14,079 nucleotides of DNA. Origin: Mycobacterium syngnathidarum (lineage in GTDB: Bacteria > Actinomycetota > Actinomycetes > Mycobacteriales > Mycobacteriaceae). The translations under genes were made by a program, and so were the position numbers. Where the stretch lies: positions 1 through 14,079 of the forward strand of contig NZ_MLCL01000018.1 of assembly GCF_001942625.1 (NCBI RefSeq). Reading direction: 5' to 3'. This document shows positions 1 to 6,348 of the stretch, in pieces (position 1 is the first letter of the stretch; every line of letters begins with the position of its first letter). Under the pieces are notes generated by a model, which saw only the letters and a list, made by a program, of their open reading frames with translations, made no database searches and was not told the DNA's origin.

Positions 1-345
1 CTGAAACGCTGTCGGCCTCTTCACCCCCAACGCCCCAGCAACCGCCTCCCACGACGCACCACGACGACGCGCATCAGCCACCGCCACCACCGGGTCCATC
101 ACTGGCGCGACGATGCGGACCACCAGCAGCGCCCACCGCTTCTCGAACGGGGCCAGCAGCTCCCAGTGTTCACCGGCTTCGTCACGCGCCATCAGTAGTT
201 TGACCAGCGCCGGAGGTCTCCCGACGCCCGACGCCGGCCCTTTTGCGAGCCGCGCCGCTGCGGCCAATCGTGCCGCCTCCAGTCCTGCCGCCGCGGCAGC
301 GGCCGATGCCGCGGTCAGCTCGTCACCCGTCAGTTCATCGAACAC
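1..345 (-). CDS. Helix-turn-helix protein, N-terminal 115 residues (runs off left edge)
   Basis: An open frame reads leftwards from a GTG (complement of 343-345) and is still open at base 1, so 115 residues are visible and the C-terminus is missing. GGGTGGGGAG just upstream can serve as ribosome binding site. Residues 10-35 form an Ala-rich helix. Residues 57-90 look amphipathic (EHWELLAPFEKRWALL). Residues 97-115 (RGASWEAVAGALGVKRPTAF) match the pattern of small actinobacterial HTH proteins (GASWxEIGxALGVSRQAAxxR), so it probably binds DNA. The exact family is not recognised. It is divergent from the sigma-like gene at 450 and shares its AT-rich, operator-like spacer, which suggests co-regulation or autoregulation. 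The frame is convincing because third positions are G/C-rich throughout; the function is an inference. Confidence 0.7.
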   Translation of the reverse strand, partial: MFDELTGDELTAASAAAAAAGLEAARLAAAARLAKGPASGVGRPPALVKLLMARDEAGEHWELLAPFEKRWALLVVRIVAPVMDPVVAVADARRRGASWEAVAGALGVKRPTAFQ

Positions 346-382
346 AGCTCCCCACCCTACTTGCCGAACCCCAAACAGTAGC

Positions 383-422
383 GTTAGGTTATACCTAATT
401 AATTTGTTAGGTTATAACTAAC
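383..422. promoter_or_regulatory. Divergent promoter/operator region with two inverted repeats
   Basis: An AT-rich island sits in otherwise GC-rich DNA. The 11-mer GTTAGGTTATA occurs at 383-393 and 406-416, 23 bp apart (about two helical turns). Each copy is part of an inverted repeat: TTAGGT-TAT-ACCTAA (384-398) and GTTAG-GTTATAA-CTAAC (406-422). TAGGTT and TATAAC fit loose -10 elements for either direction. The placement between two divergent genes for DNA-binding-type proteins suggests a dimeric repressor or activator site. The repeats are seen directly; binding and promoter roles are inferred. Confidence 0.6.
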
Positions 423-449
423 AAACTGACTGGCTGGAGGTCCGCCGAA

Positions 450-1160
450 ATGGATGTCTTGGACGCGCTCACCGCGCAAGCTCATATCCTTTTGACCAGC
501 AGCAATCACCGTGTCAACCGGACTCCTTCTGTCCAGCTCGCTCGGTCGATCCACGCCACGCCGCCAGTCGCCCCGACAGGTGTGCGCTCTCATCTCAGAG
601 ACGCGTCACATGTCCTGCCAGCGCTCGCCCGTCACGCCCAAGCCGGCGACCGGTACGCGCTGCTGCTCGCGGCGGTGTTCATGCGCGATCTGCTGCGCGC
701 GATCGCACAGCGCGCCGGCGGCGACATTGACGAGCGCACTGAGGACGCGCTTGCCCTGACGTTCGCGCTTCTGCGGGCCGCTGCCGAGCCCGACACCCTC
801 ACCGAGGCAGTCATAGCCGCCCAGCTGTCCAAACGGCTCCAGCTCCGCCACAGCGGTCCGGACGCCGCCGTTCCGGTCGATCCTCACGCCCCGGTGTTCG
901 ACCAGCCCATCCCCGAGCCCGACCAGCACCGGCACACCGCACTGCACTTGCTCGCTGATGCCCGCGCACACCAGATCATCACCGCGCTCGAATACCAGAC
1001 CTTGCACGCCCTCTACCTGCGCACCGGCACGTTCGACCCCCGCGCGACCGCGCGCGCCCTGGCCGCCACCACCGAGACCATCCAGCAGCGCAGCCGCCGA
1101 GCAATCCGCAAACTCGCCGAGCACTACGCCTCACCGCACCGACACCGCGCCGCCGCCTGA
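450..1160 (+). CDS. Sigma-70-like / HTH transcriptional regulator
   Basis: This 236-aa protein starts at an ATG with GGAGG (436-440) nine bases upstream. Residues 55-90 (around LPALARHAQAGDRYALLLAAVFMRDLL) resemble the region-2-like helix of small actinobacterial sigma-type proteins. Residues 197-225 (PRATARALAATTETIQQRSRRAIRKL) look like a sigma region 4 helix-turn-helix. The middle (130-165) is Pro/Asp/His-rich and probably a linker; the tail is His/Arg/Ala-rich. The likely role is a plasmid-encoded sigma-like factor or sequence-specific regulator, possibly acting on the adjacent divergent promoter. It could equally be a DNA-binding protein that only borrows the region 4 fold. In the same frame, 71 codons stay open past the TGA, but no start with a good ribosome binding site lies there. 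Confidence 0.75.
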   Translation: MDVLDALTAQAHILLTSSNHRVNRTPSVQLARSIHATPPVAPTGVRSHLRDASHVLPALARHAQAGDRYALLLAAVFMRDLLRAIAQRAGGDIDERTEDALALTFALLRAAAEPDTLTEAVIAAQLSKRLQLRHSGPDAAVPVDPHAPVFDQPIPEPDQHRHTALHLLADARAHQIITALEYQTLHALYLRTGTFDPRATARALAATTETIQQRSRRAIRKLAEHYASPHRHRAAA

Positions 1161-1202
1161 CCACGGCTTTCTGTTGACCGTGTCCTAAGCAAGCGATACA
1201 CC

Positions 1203-1220
1203 CTGTACCAGCTGTACCAG
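1203..1220. repeat. Perfect tandem 9-bp repeat CTGTACCAG
   Basis: Two exact head-to-tail copies of CTGTACCAG lie in the short region between the convergent sigma-like and HAD genes. The role is unknown; it could be a protein-binding site or simple slippage. Confidence 0.6.
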
Positions 1221-1331
1221 CGAAAGGAACCACCCCGTTGCGGTCGGCGTAGTTGCCCCCTGGCCCGCAAGCAGGCCTCGATGGACGCCAAGATCGCCCA
1301 GTTCGGGAGCCACGACGCCGCCGGCGACGGG

Positions 1332-1351
1332 CCGGGTATCACCGGGTATCA
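1332..1351. repeat. Perfect tandem 10-bp repeat CCGGGTATCA
   Basis: Two exact adjacent copies of CCGGGTATCA. The second contains the stop codon of the HAD hydrolase gene (complement of 1349-1351). The repeat is direct; no function is assigned. Confidence 0.6.
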
Positions 1352-2053
1352 ATCGCCGGGTTGGTCGATCGTCTGATCGGCTCGCCGGTACCGGCGCGGA
1401 GCCCCTAACAGCTCGTCGCGGCTGGCGCGGGTGCCTGCCGCGCGGGCCGCGGCGCGCAGCTCGGCGCGGCGGGCGTCAGCGTTCTTCACGCTGTAGCGCA
1501 GCAGCTCAGTCAGATCGGCGTCGGGCAGCCCCGCCAGGTCGTCAAGGTGCATGGCTGGCACGTCGAACTCGATCAGCTCATCGACCACGGCCGCGTCGTC
1601 GTCCACGAACAGGCCGCACACCGGGGCACGGGCCACCATCGCCTCGATGTAGTGATCGCGCTTGTGCTCGGCAGGGTTTCGCCCCTCACCACCGCTGACG
1701 TAAATCCATTCCGCACGGCCCGGCAGATACCGCCGCACCCACCGGGCCACCATGCCGCCGTTCCACGGCGGCCTGGTCGTGGAGATCGCATACCGCCATC
1801 CCAGCCGATACAGCGTGTTCGCCAGCTGCAGACCGGCCGGCACCGGCGCAGCCTGCGGGGTGTGCCAGAGGAACCGGCGCCATCGGTCCGGGGTCTTGCG
1901 CTCCAGCTCGTACGCGAACGGTCCCATATCGCACAGCAGGCCGTCGAAGTCGAGCAGCGCCACGTAGCGCCGAAACTCCGACTCAGCCGGTGCCCGACGC
2001 TTCTTACCGCCCTTGCCCGCGGGCTTGGCCTGCGGACGTGTCGGTTGATCCAC
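1349..2053 (-). CDS. HAD-superfamily hydrolase (predicted phosphatase)
   Basis: This 234-aa cytoplasmic protein has the haloacid dehalogenase motifs in order. Motif I is LLDFDGLLCD (D35, D37 as nucleophile and acid/base), motif II is STTRP (S91-T93), K131 is a candidate motif III lysine, and motif IV is FVDDDAAVVDEL (D151-D153). The STTRP shape and size recall phage polynucleotide-kinase 3'-phosphatase and nucleotidase-type members, but the substrate cannot be read from sequence. The N-terminal 25 residues are basic and disordered (GKGGKKRR); the C-terminus is Arg/Ala-rich. The start is GTG, with AAGGA five bases upstream and only 7 bp after the EspK-like stop, so it is the last gene of the ESX-associated operon. 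A phosphatase here is unusual. It may act on nucleic-acid ends or nucleotides, or may simply be a passenger. Confidence 0.85.
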   Translation of the reverse strand: MDQPTRPQAKPAGKGGKKRRAPAESEFRRYVALLDFDGLLCDMGPFAYELERKTPDRWRRFLWHTPQAAPVPAGLQLANTLYRLGWRYAISTTRPPWNGGMVARWVRRYLPGRAEWIYVSGGEGRNPAEHKRDHYIEAMVARAPVCGLFVDDDAAVVDELIEFDVPAMHLDDLAGLPDADLTELLRYSVKNADARRAELRAAARAAGTRASRDELLGAPRRYRRADQTIDQPGD

Positions 2054-2060
2054 CGTCCTT

Positions 2061-4490
2061 TTATGTCACGGCAGCGGCCGGGTTGAGCGGAGCACCCGCC
2101 AACCGCGTCGCGTACAGCAGGTCAGCGCAGCCCTCGGTGGTCGCGTGATCCCGAAGGCAGGCCACCACCTCAGCGGCCCGCGCGGTGCGGAATGCCCACT
2201 CCAGTGGTGTGGGATCGCCACCACCAACCGCGCTGATTCTCGACTGGGCCATGAAGTAGTCCACATACGTTTTCGCGCACGCTTCCCGCACGTCGGCCCA
2301 GTCGGAGTCGCTGATCGGCTTCTGGCGCTCGAACAGGTCTATGACGCGGGTGCAGCGCGGCTCGGTCAGGTGGCCGGCGGTCGCCGCCAACGTTGCGTGC
2401 TGAGCAGCCACCTGCCACCGCTGCTGCTCGGTGAATCTGTTGGCCTGCTGCCACTCCCAGGGCATAGCCACCGCACACCGATGCTGACCCGCGCCGTTGG
2501 CTGACGCGGCGTCGATCGTACGGCTGTCCACGCTGACCGGCCGTGCGCCGAGATTGGCCGCCCAGTCCGACACCCTGTCCTTCGGTAGTGACGACGCCAA
2601 GACCAGCACCCGTGATCCGGGTGTGGCGGCGTCGTGCAGCTCTGCGTGCTGGGCCAGCAGCTTGAGCGGATCGGCACCGCCAGCCGCGGCCGACTCCTCC
2701 CACAACTGCCGTCCCACCACGGCATCGGTCACCGCCAGGCGGACATCATCGGGCACCCGCACACCTAACGGGATGTACGACGGCCCTTCGCTGGAGGCCA
2801 GCCATGCTGTCACCGCGCCCGTGCGCTCATAGAGCATCGACACTGCCCACGAAAAGCCGCTGCCGGCGTAACCCATCTTGCGGGTCTGGGCGATCATCGA
2901 CTCCACAATCGAGCGGGCCGCATCGGCGGCCTGGCCGATCAACACCTCACCAGTGGCATCGGGAGTGGCGCTAAACGTCCGCATCTGCTGCATCGGCATC
3001 GCCACCGGCACCGGACCACCCGCCCCAGAGTTGGACGACGACGCACCGGCAAGGCCGATCGGCCCACCGAGACCAGGTGCACCCTGCGATGGTGTTCCCG
3101 GCACACCCGGACCCACATTCGGCCCGCCACCAACAGGCGACACGACACCGCCGGCCGGCGGGGAAGCCGGCGGCACCATCGCCATCGGCGCACCACCTAC
3201 TGGGGCACCCGAAACAGGGGCGGACGACGCCGGTGGCGGCGCAGCAGCAGCGGCCGGTGTTGCAGCATGTGAGGCAGAAGCCGCCGCGCCCTGCGCCACC
3301 TGAGAGCCAACATTGCCCGCAGTTCCGAGTGCATTCGCGGTCGCATTGACCGCGCCCGTGCCCATCCGCGCCGCGGACTCCGCGATACCCGAACCGGCAC
3401 TTGCCAGGCCCGCCGCACGCACACCCGGCGCGGCACCACTACCCCCAGGAGCCCCGGCACCCGCCGGTGAGCCCGGCGTGCCCGTGTGCGCAGCAGCCGA
3501 CGTGGCCGACGCAGGACCACCCGACGAGGACACCCCGCTACCCGACGACGAGGCAGGCGACGAGGACGCCGGAGACGACGACATCGGCGGACGCATCATC
3601 TGCCCAATCACCGACGACGGACTACCGCCCGACGACGCCGGCGAACCACCCGACGACGGAGCCGACGACGGCGGCGACGAGTGCGACGGAGACACCGGCG
3701 ACTTATCCGGGCTAGGCGTCGTCGCAGCGTCTTTCACCTTGTCTGGATTCCATGCAGCCTGTTGCTCTTGCTTCGTAAGAGTCTGCTGCTGGTTGCTATT
3801 TACAGCCTCCCGCTGCGGTGCTGCATCGGCTGACGGCGGCGAATCCTTAAAGGTGTTGTAGTCAACCGCTTCCACACCGTTGTTCGGCGATAGAGGGGCA
3901 GGTATACCCGACGAACCCGTTCCGGTGGAGAGCGGTGTTGCCGCGCCTGATCCGCCCTCGCTGATGGACTCGTTGGGCTTCCACGACAAGACTTTTGTGG
4001 TCTGCGCGGCGACCTCGGCCGCGCGGTCGGTATCCGCCGTCGCAGCGTCGGCCTGGGCGTTACCGATGATGGTCGCGATCTCACCCGCGAGAGCCGCGGC
4101 CTTGCCCAATCCCGCGTGGCGTGCTTCGGCGTCTTTGATCTGTTGATCGGCGGTCATGACGATCCAGTACAGATCGGATTTGAGCGAGATGATTGCCGCG
4201 CTAACCGCCTCGGCGGCAGGTGTTGCGGTCTGCAAGGCGGAGAGACGGTCAGCGAGCGTCATATTGCGGTGTGCGACCAGTTTCTTAAGCGCCGGGATCA
4301 ATCCCACCGAGGTCTGGTTTTCCAAGTTTTGTTGGATGCTCTGCTGGCTTTCTTCCTGCAGAATTAGTCGCCCGAAATCTGCCCGCAATTCACCGGCGAA
4401 TGCTTGCCACTCATACTCCGATTGCTTCGGCCAATGATCACCCAGAATCAAGCCCGCATACTCCGACGGCGGGTACTCAATGTAGGTCAT
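2061..4490 (-). CDS. EspK-like ESX (type VII) secretion-associated protein
   Basis: This 809-aa protein has three parts. Residues 1-175 are a helical N-domain starting MTYIEYPPSEYAG and ending VLSWKP, like the start of M. tuberculosis EspK, which ends its N-domain in a similar NWKPP. Residues 180-505 are a long Pro/Ser/Gly/Ala-rich, presumably disordered linker. Residues 510-809 are a C-domain with GFSWAVSMLYE...YIPLGVRVPDD, closely paralleling GFFWITAV...YIPDGMELP in EspK. In mycobacteria such proteins chaperone or accompany ESX substrates; a related pair (Rv3900c/Rv3899c) sits at ESX-2. The ATG at 4490 was chosen because ATGA overlaps the upstream stop; a GTG seven codons earlier (4511) is possible. 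It is translationally coupled to the membrane-protein gene. The family call comes from remembered sequence resemblance and was not searched. Confidence 0.75.
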   Translation of the reverse strand: MTYIEYPPSEYAGLILGDHWPKQSEYEWQAFAGELRADFGRLILQEESQQSIQQNLENQTSVGLIPALKKLVAHRNMTLADRLSALQTATPAAEAVSAAIISLKSDLYWIVMTADQQIKDAEARHAGLGKAAALAGEIATIIGNAQADAATADTDRAAEVAAQTTKVLSWKPNESISEGGSGAATPLSTGTGSSGIPAPLSPNNGVEAVDYNTFKDSPPSADAAPQREAVNSNQQQTLTKQEQQAAWNPDKVKDAATTPSPDKSPVSPSHSSPPSSAPSSGGSPASSGGSPSSVIGQMMRPPMSSSPASSSPASSSGSGVSSSGGPASATSAAAHTGTPGSPAGAGAPGGSGAAPGVRAAGLASAGSGIAESAARMGTGAVNATANALGTAGNVGSQVAQGAAASASHAATPAAAAAPPPASSAPVSGAPVGGAPMAMVPPASPPAGGVVSPVGGGPNVGPGVPGTPSQGAPGLGGPIGLAGASSSNSGAGGPVPVAMPMQQMRTFSATPDATGEVLIGQAADAARSIVESMIAQTRKMGYAGSGFSWAVSMLYERTGAVTAWLASSEGPSYIPLGVRVPDDVRLAVTDAVVGRQLWEESAAAGGADPLKLLAQHAELHDAATPGSRVLVLASSLPKDRVSDWAANLGARPVSVDSRTIDAASANGAGQHRCAVAMPWEWQQANRFTEQQRWQVAAQHATLAATAGHLTEPRCTRVIDLFERQKPISDSDWADVREACAKTYVDYFMAQSRISAVGGGDPTPLEWAFRTARAAEVVACLRDHATTEGCADLLYATRLAGAPLNPAAAVT

Positions 4491-5113
4491 CGCGGAGCCA
4501 ACCGATTGCACAGCGCGTCCATCGTGTCGGCCGACTCACGCATGACGAAATAGGTGTTCCCGCTAGCCGGATCGAACGCGCCGTATCCCGACGAAAGTGT
4601 GCGCAGTGCACCGGCTGCCGTAGTAGCTGCTTGGTTGAGGATTGTTGTCGTTCCGGGTGCGATTCCGCCCGACAGTTTGTCGCCGGCTTGCTTGTACTGA
4701 TCGGCTGCTCGCTGCACTGCCGCCGACCACTCCGGGTTTCCGCGCACCGCAGGGTCGAGAACCGTCGTCCCTTGCGGAATCACGGAAAGCGCCGCTGTTG
4801 CGTCATGAATCCGATCACCAGCCGACACCCACGCATCACAGGTGTGTCGGTTGGCTTCTGCTGCGGGTAGTGGTGCTGGTGTTGTGGGGGCGGGCGGTGT
4901 GGCGGTTGCGGTGATCGTTGCCGGCGTTGCGGTGGTGTCGCCGGTTTGGGTGGTGATCACGGCGGTGATCGCTGCGGCGAGGACGGCACCGATCGCCGCG
5001 CCGCCAGCGAACGCCGGCCAGCGGCGGCGGGGAGCTGCCTCTGCTGCTGTCGGTGGCGGGTACGGCGGTGGTGGCCAGTTGGGGTAGGCCGGCGGCGCGG
5101 CGGGTTCTGACAT
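4487..5113 (-). CDS. Single-pass membrane protein with extracytoplasmic domain
   Basis: In this 208-aa protein residues 1-28 are Pro/Ala-rich and probably cytosolic. A basic RRRW (29-32) precedes one membrane helix at about 33-54, followed by a Thr/Pro/Ala-rich stalk (55-88) and a helical outer domain (89-208) with two cysteines, C92 and C202, that could form a disulfide. This topology is common for mycobacterial membrane proteins next to ESX genes; the equivalent at ESX-2 would be Rv3901c, just upstream of the EspK-like pair. Its ATG shares one base with the preceding stop (TGATG), and its own stop overlaps the next ATG by 4 nt. A role in docking or stabilising the EspC/EspK-like partners at the envelope is inferred from context only. 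Confidence 0.75.
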   Translation of the reverse strand: MSEPAAPPAYPNWPPPPYPPPTAAEAAPRRRWPAFAGGAAIGAVLAAAITAVITTQTGDTTATPATITATATPPAPTTPAPLPAAEANRHTCDAWVSAGDRIHDATAALSVIPQGTTVLDPAVRGNPEWSAAVQRAADQYKQAGDKLSGGIAPGTTTILNQAATTAAGALRTLSSGYGAFDPASGNTYFVMRESADTMDALCNRLAPR

Positions 5114-5481
5114 CAGACCGTCCTCACCTGCCCGTCAGTTGCCGACGTGGCGACTGGCATCGGGAACTCGGGAATGGTGGCCCCGGCCGCGGTGATCTCG
5201 TCAGCGGCCTGGTGGTCCTGCTGCACGATCACTGGCGGTGACTCGGTGAGCGCTGTCGCCTGTTTTGTCACCGCAATGGCGTCGCGGCCGGCGCTGGTCT
5301 TGATCATCGTTTCAATGGCGGTAGTCGTACCGCTGGCGGCAGCGTCCAGCAGGGATGGCCCGCCCGGCGTTGGCGGCGTGATCAGCGCCGGCGCGCTGGA
5401 TGCCTGCGCCGCGGTGGCGGTCCCGGTGGCAGTTGCGATGTTCTCGGTGTTGATGTTGAGCGTGTTGTCGGTGCTGCTCAT
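5113..5481 (-). CDS. Small EspC-like type VII secretion target (putative)
   Basis: This is a 122-aa acidic, Ala/Thr-rich protein without cysteines. The predicted shape is helix (about 9-31), a Pro/Gly turn (PPTPGG, 36-41) and a second helix (44-100), the hairpin typical of WXG100/EspC/PE-type substrates. A segment near the end of helix 2, IVQQDHQAADEI, resembles the tail of EspC-like proteins, but the tyrosine of the YxxxD/E secretion signal is replaced by isoleucine, so secretion is uncertain. The ATG at 5481 was chosen over an upstream start at 5511 because GGGGAGGA lies eight bases before it. It is the first gene of the operon, sharing one base with the membrane-protein gene, so the promoter should lie just above 5481. 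The protein could also be an unrelated helical hypothetical. Confidence 0.6.
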   Translation of the reverse strand: MSSTDNTLNINTENIATATGTATAAQASSAPALITPPTPGGPSLLDAAASGTTTAIETMIKTSAGRDAIAVTKQATALTESPPVIVQQDHQAADEITAAGATIPEFPMPVATSATDGQVRTV

Positions 5482-5584
5482 GCGGCTAATCCTCCCCGAG
5501 ATAGGCGACACATGGAACCGGGTTCAGCGCGGTTTTGGCGGGAGAACTCCCCCGGAATGAGCTTCACACCCCGGCGGGCGGATC

Positions 5585-5608
5585 GGTGAGGTTGTCGGTG
5601 AGGTTGTC
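5585..5608. repeat. Perfect tandem 12-bp repeat GGTGAGGTTGTC
   Basis: Two exact adjacent copies lie at 5585-5596 and 5597-5608 in the gene-free spacer. The repeat is seen directly. A protein-binding role, such as an iteron or an operator for the RHH protein, is possible but unproven. Confidence 0.65.
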
Positions 5609-5642
5609 GAGCAACTTATCAGTGAACCTAGAGGGTGGACCC

Positions 5643-5684
5643 GCTCGGCTTTCCTCAGACTCCTCCGTCGCTTCGAAGCCGAGC
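5643..5684. repeat. Inverted repeat GCTCGGCTT / AAGCCGAGC
   Basis: Perfect 9-bp arms at 5643-5651 and 5676-5684, separated by 24 nt. No U-tract follows in either direction, so it is not a typical terminator. It may be a paired binding site. Confidence 0.55.
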
Positions 5685-5727
5685 GTAACACCCTTGTCAA
5701 GGTTTACGAGCAAATTTGCAGGTGCCA

Positions 5728-5759
5728 GTGTTTCTGTGTGCCCACACGCACGGAAACAC
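5728..5759. repeat. Nested inverted repeat carrying GTGTTTCTGTG
   Basis: The outer arms GTGTTTC (5728-5734) and GAAACAC (5753-5759) enclose an inner pair GTGTG (5736-5740) / CACAC (5743-5747). GTGTTTCTGTG recurs at 6458-6468, and its TTCTGTG core recurs in the perfect palindrome at 9813-9828. This may be one of several copies of a site for a common plasmid regulator or replication protein. Confidence 0.55.
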
Positions 5760-5820
5760 GACTACCCGACCCGCTTTCGCCACCGCGATTCGGCGATGCC
5801 CGAACTGACAGTAACCGCAC

Positions 5821-5839
5821 ATCGTTATTGAATCGTTAT
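5821..5839. repeat. Direct repeat ATCGTTAT, one helical turn apart
   Basis: Exact copies lie at 5821-5828 and 5832-5839, an 11-bp period, in a locally AT-richer segment upstream of the RHH and rep genes. It could be a binding site or part of an origin. It does not match the mycobacterial DnaA box well. Confidence 0.4.
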
Positions 5840-5934
5840 CGGCGGGTTGTCGGCTCGAATTTCTGCGAAAAACCTTCTACCTGCACCGGCGTGTCGGCGC
5901 ACTAGATATCTGATAGTTCGCAAGGGTGTCGGTT

Positions 5935-6141
5935 ATGGCTCAACCACACAAGGGTCCGCGTCGCCTAGTTCAGTCGCGCATCTCCGAAGAGGTCTACGCC
6001 GAAGTGTCCGCACGTGCGCATGCTGCCGGCATGTCCGCATCTCAGTGGATAGCCGACAACGTGGCGCTGGCGGTTGGCCGTCCCGATCTTGTCCGCGAGC
6101 TGAACCGTGCCGAGCGTGAGGAGTTGCCGCTGGCGATTTGA
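5935..6141 (+). CDS. Small ribbon-helix-helix (CopG/HicB-like) DNA-binding protein
   Basis: This 68-aa basic protein begins MAQPHKGPRRLVQSRISE, a start seen in a family of small mycobacterial proteins. A short beta strand (RRLVQSRIS, 9-17) is followed by helix EEVYAEVSARAHAAG and a second helix SASQWIADNVALAVG, the ribbon-helix-helix pattern of antitoxins and plasmid copy-control repressors. The tail LNRAEREELPLAI ends the protein. The ATG at 5935 was chosen over a GTG at 5926 because AAGGG (5922-5926) lies eight bases before it. It is followed by strong hairpins and then the rep gene on the same strand, so it may control rep or copy number. No toxin gene is adjacent, so an antitoxin role is less likely. 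Confidence 0.8.
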   Translation: MAQPHKGPRRLVQSRISEEVYAEVSARAHAAGMSASQWIADNVALAVGRPDLVRELNRAEREELPLAI

Positions 6142-6147
6142 GACCGC

Positions 6148-6165
6148 GCCCGGCGAGAGCCGGGC
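6148..6165 (+). terminator. GC hairpin after the RHH gene (GAGA tetraloop)
   Basis: GCCCGGC-GAGA-GCCGGGC forms a perfect 7-bp stem with a GNRA-type tetraloop starting 7 nt after the RHH stop codon. There is no U-tract, as is common in mycobacteria. It is likely to end or attenuate the transcript before rep, or stabilise its 3' end. Confidence 0.6.
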
Positions 6166-6216
6166 AGACGCACATCTCAATAGTTGGTTGGCCACGGAGC
6201 CCTCTAAACGACGAGA

Positions 6217-6234
6217 GCCCCGCCAGGGCGGGGC
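6217..6234 (+). terminator. Second GC hairpin between RHH gene and rep
   Basis: GCCCCGCC and GGCGGGGC (8-bp perfect arms, 2-nt spacer) form a very stable stem about 115 bp before the first possible rep start. No T-run follows. It may be a second terminator or a leader structure controlling rep. Confidence 0.55.
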
Positions 6235-6348
6235 CACCACGTCTTTGACTCGCTATCAAACTGCGTCTCTCTAGAGGCTGCTTCAGAACCGAGCTGCGAA
6301 CTCGGCTCTAGGCGTCTCCGTGCCCGTTAGCCCCCGAAGGGACGTGTC

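Larger units (their letters stand above)
5482..5934. other. 453-bp gene-free divergent spacer with many short repeats
   Basis: No convincing gene is present; the longest frame (5535-5831, plus) has no ribosome binding site and a mixed composition. The stretch separates the minus-strand ESX-associated operon from the plus-strand RHH/Rep genes, so it should hold both promoters. Besides the repeats listed separately it has a GGGAG-AA-CTCCC hairpin (5540-5551), the 11-bp CCTTG-T-CAAGG (5692-5702), and AGATATCT (5904-5911) just before the RHH gene, a possible operator or -10 region. The 5690-5925 part is less GC-rich than its surroundings. Lying next to rep, it is a reasonable place for replication-origin elements, but this is inference. 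Confidence 0.5.

Noticed and set aside
606..1124. Long minus-strand frame opposite the sigma-like gene
   Set aside because: It lies wholly antisense to a gene with a good ribosome binding site and HTH motif. Its Gly/Val/Gln-rich product has no recognisable motif.
3313..3861. 182-codon plus-strand frame of Pro/Asp/Ala-rich sequence
   Set aside because: It mirrors the low-complexity Ser/Pro/Gly linker of the EspK-like gene; acidic repeats arise from the complementary codons.
5535..5831. 98-codon plus-strand frame in the gene-free spacer
   Set aside because: Weak start without a ribosome binding site, interrupted by tandem and inverted repeats, mixed third-position composition, no motif.
5935..6141. 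Toxin-antitoxin pair centred on the RHH protein
   Set aside because: No toxin-sized frame is adjacent; two hairpins and then the rep gene follow.
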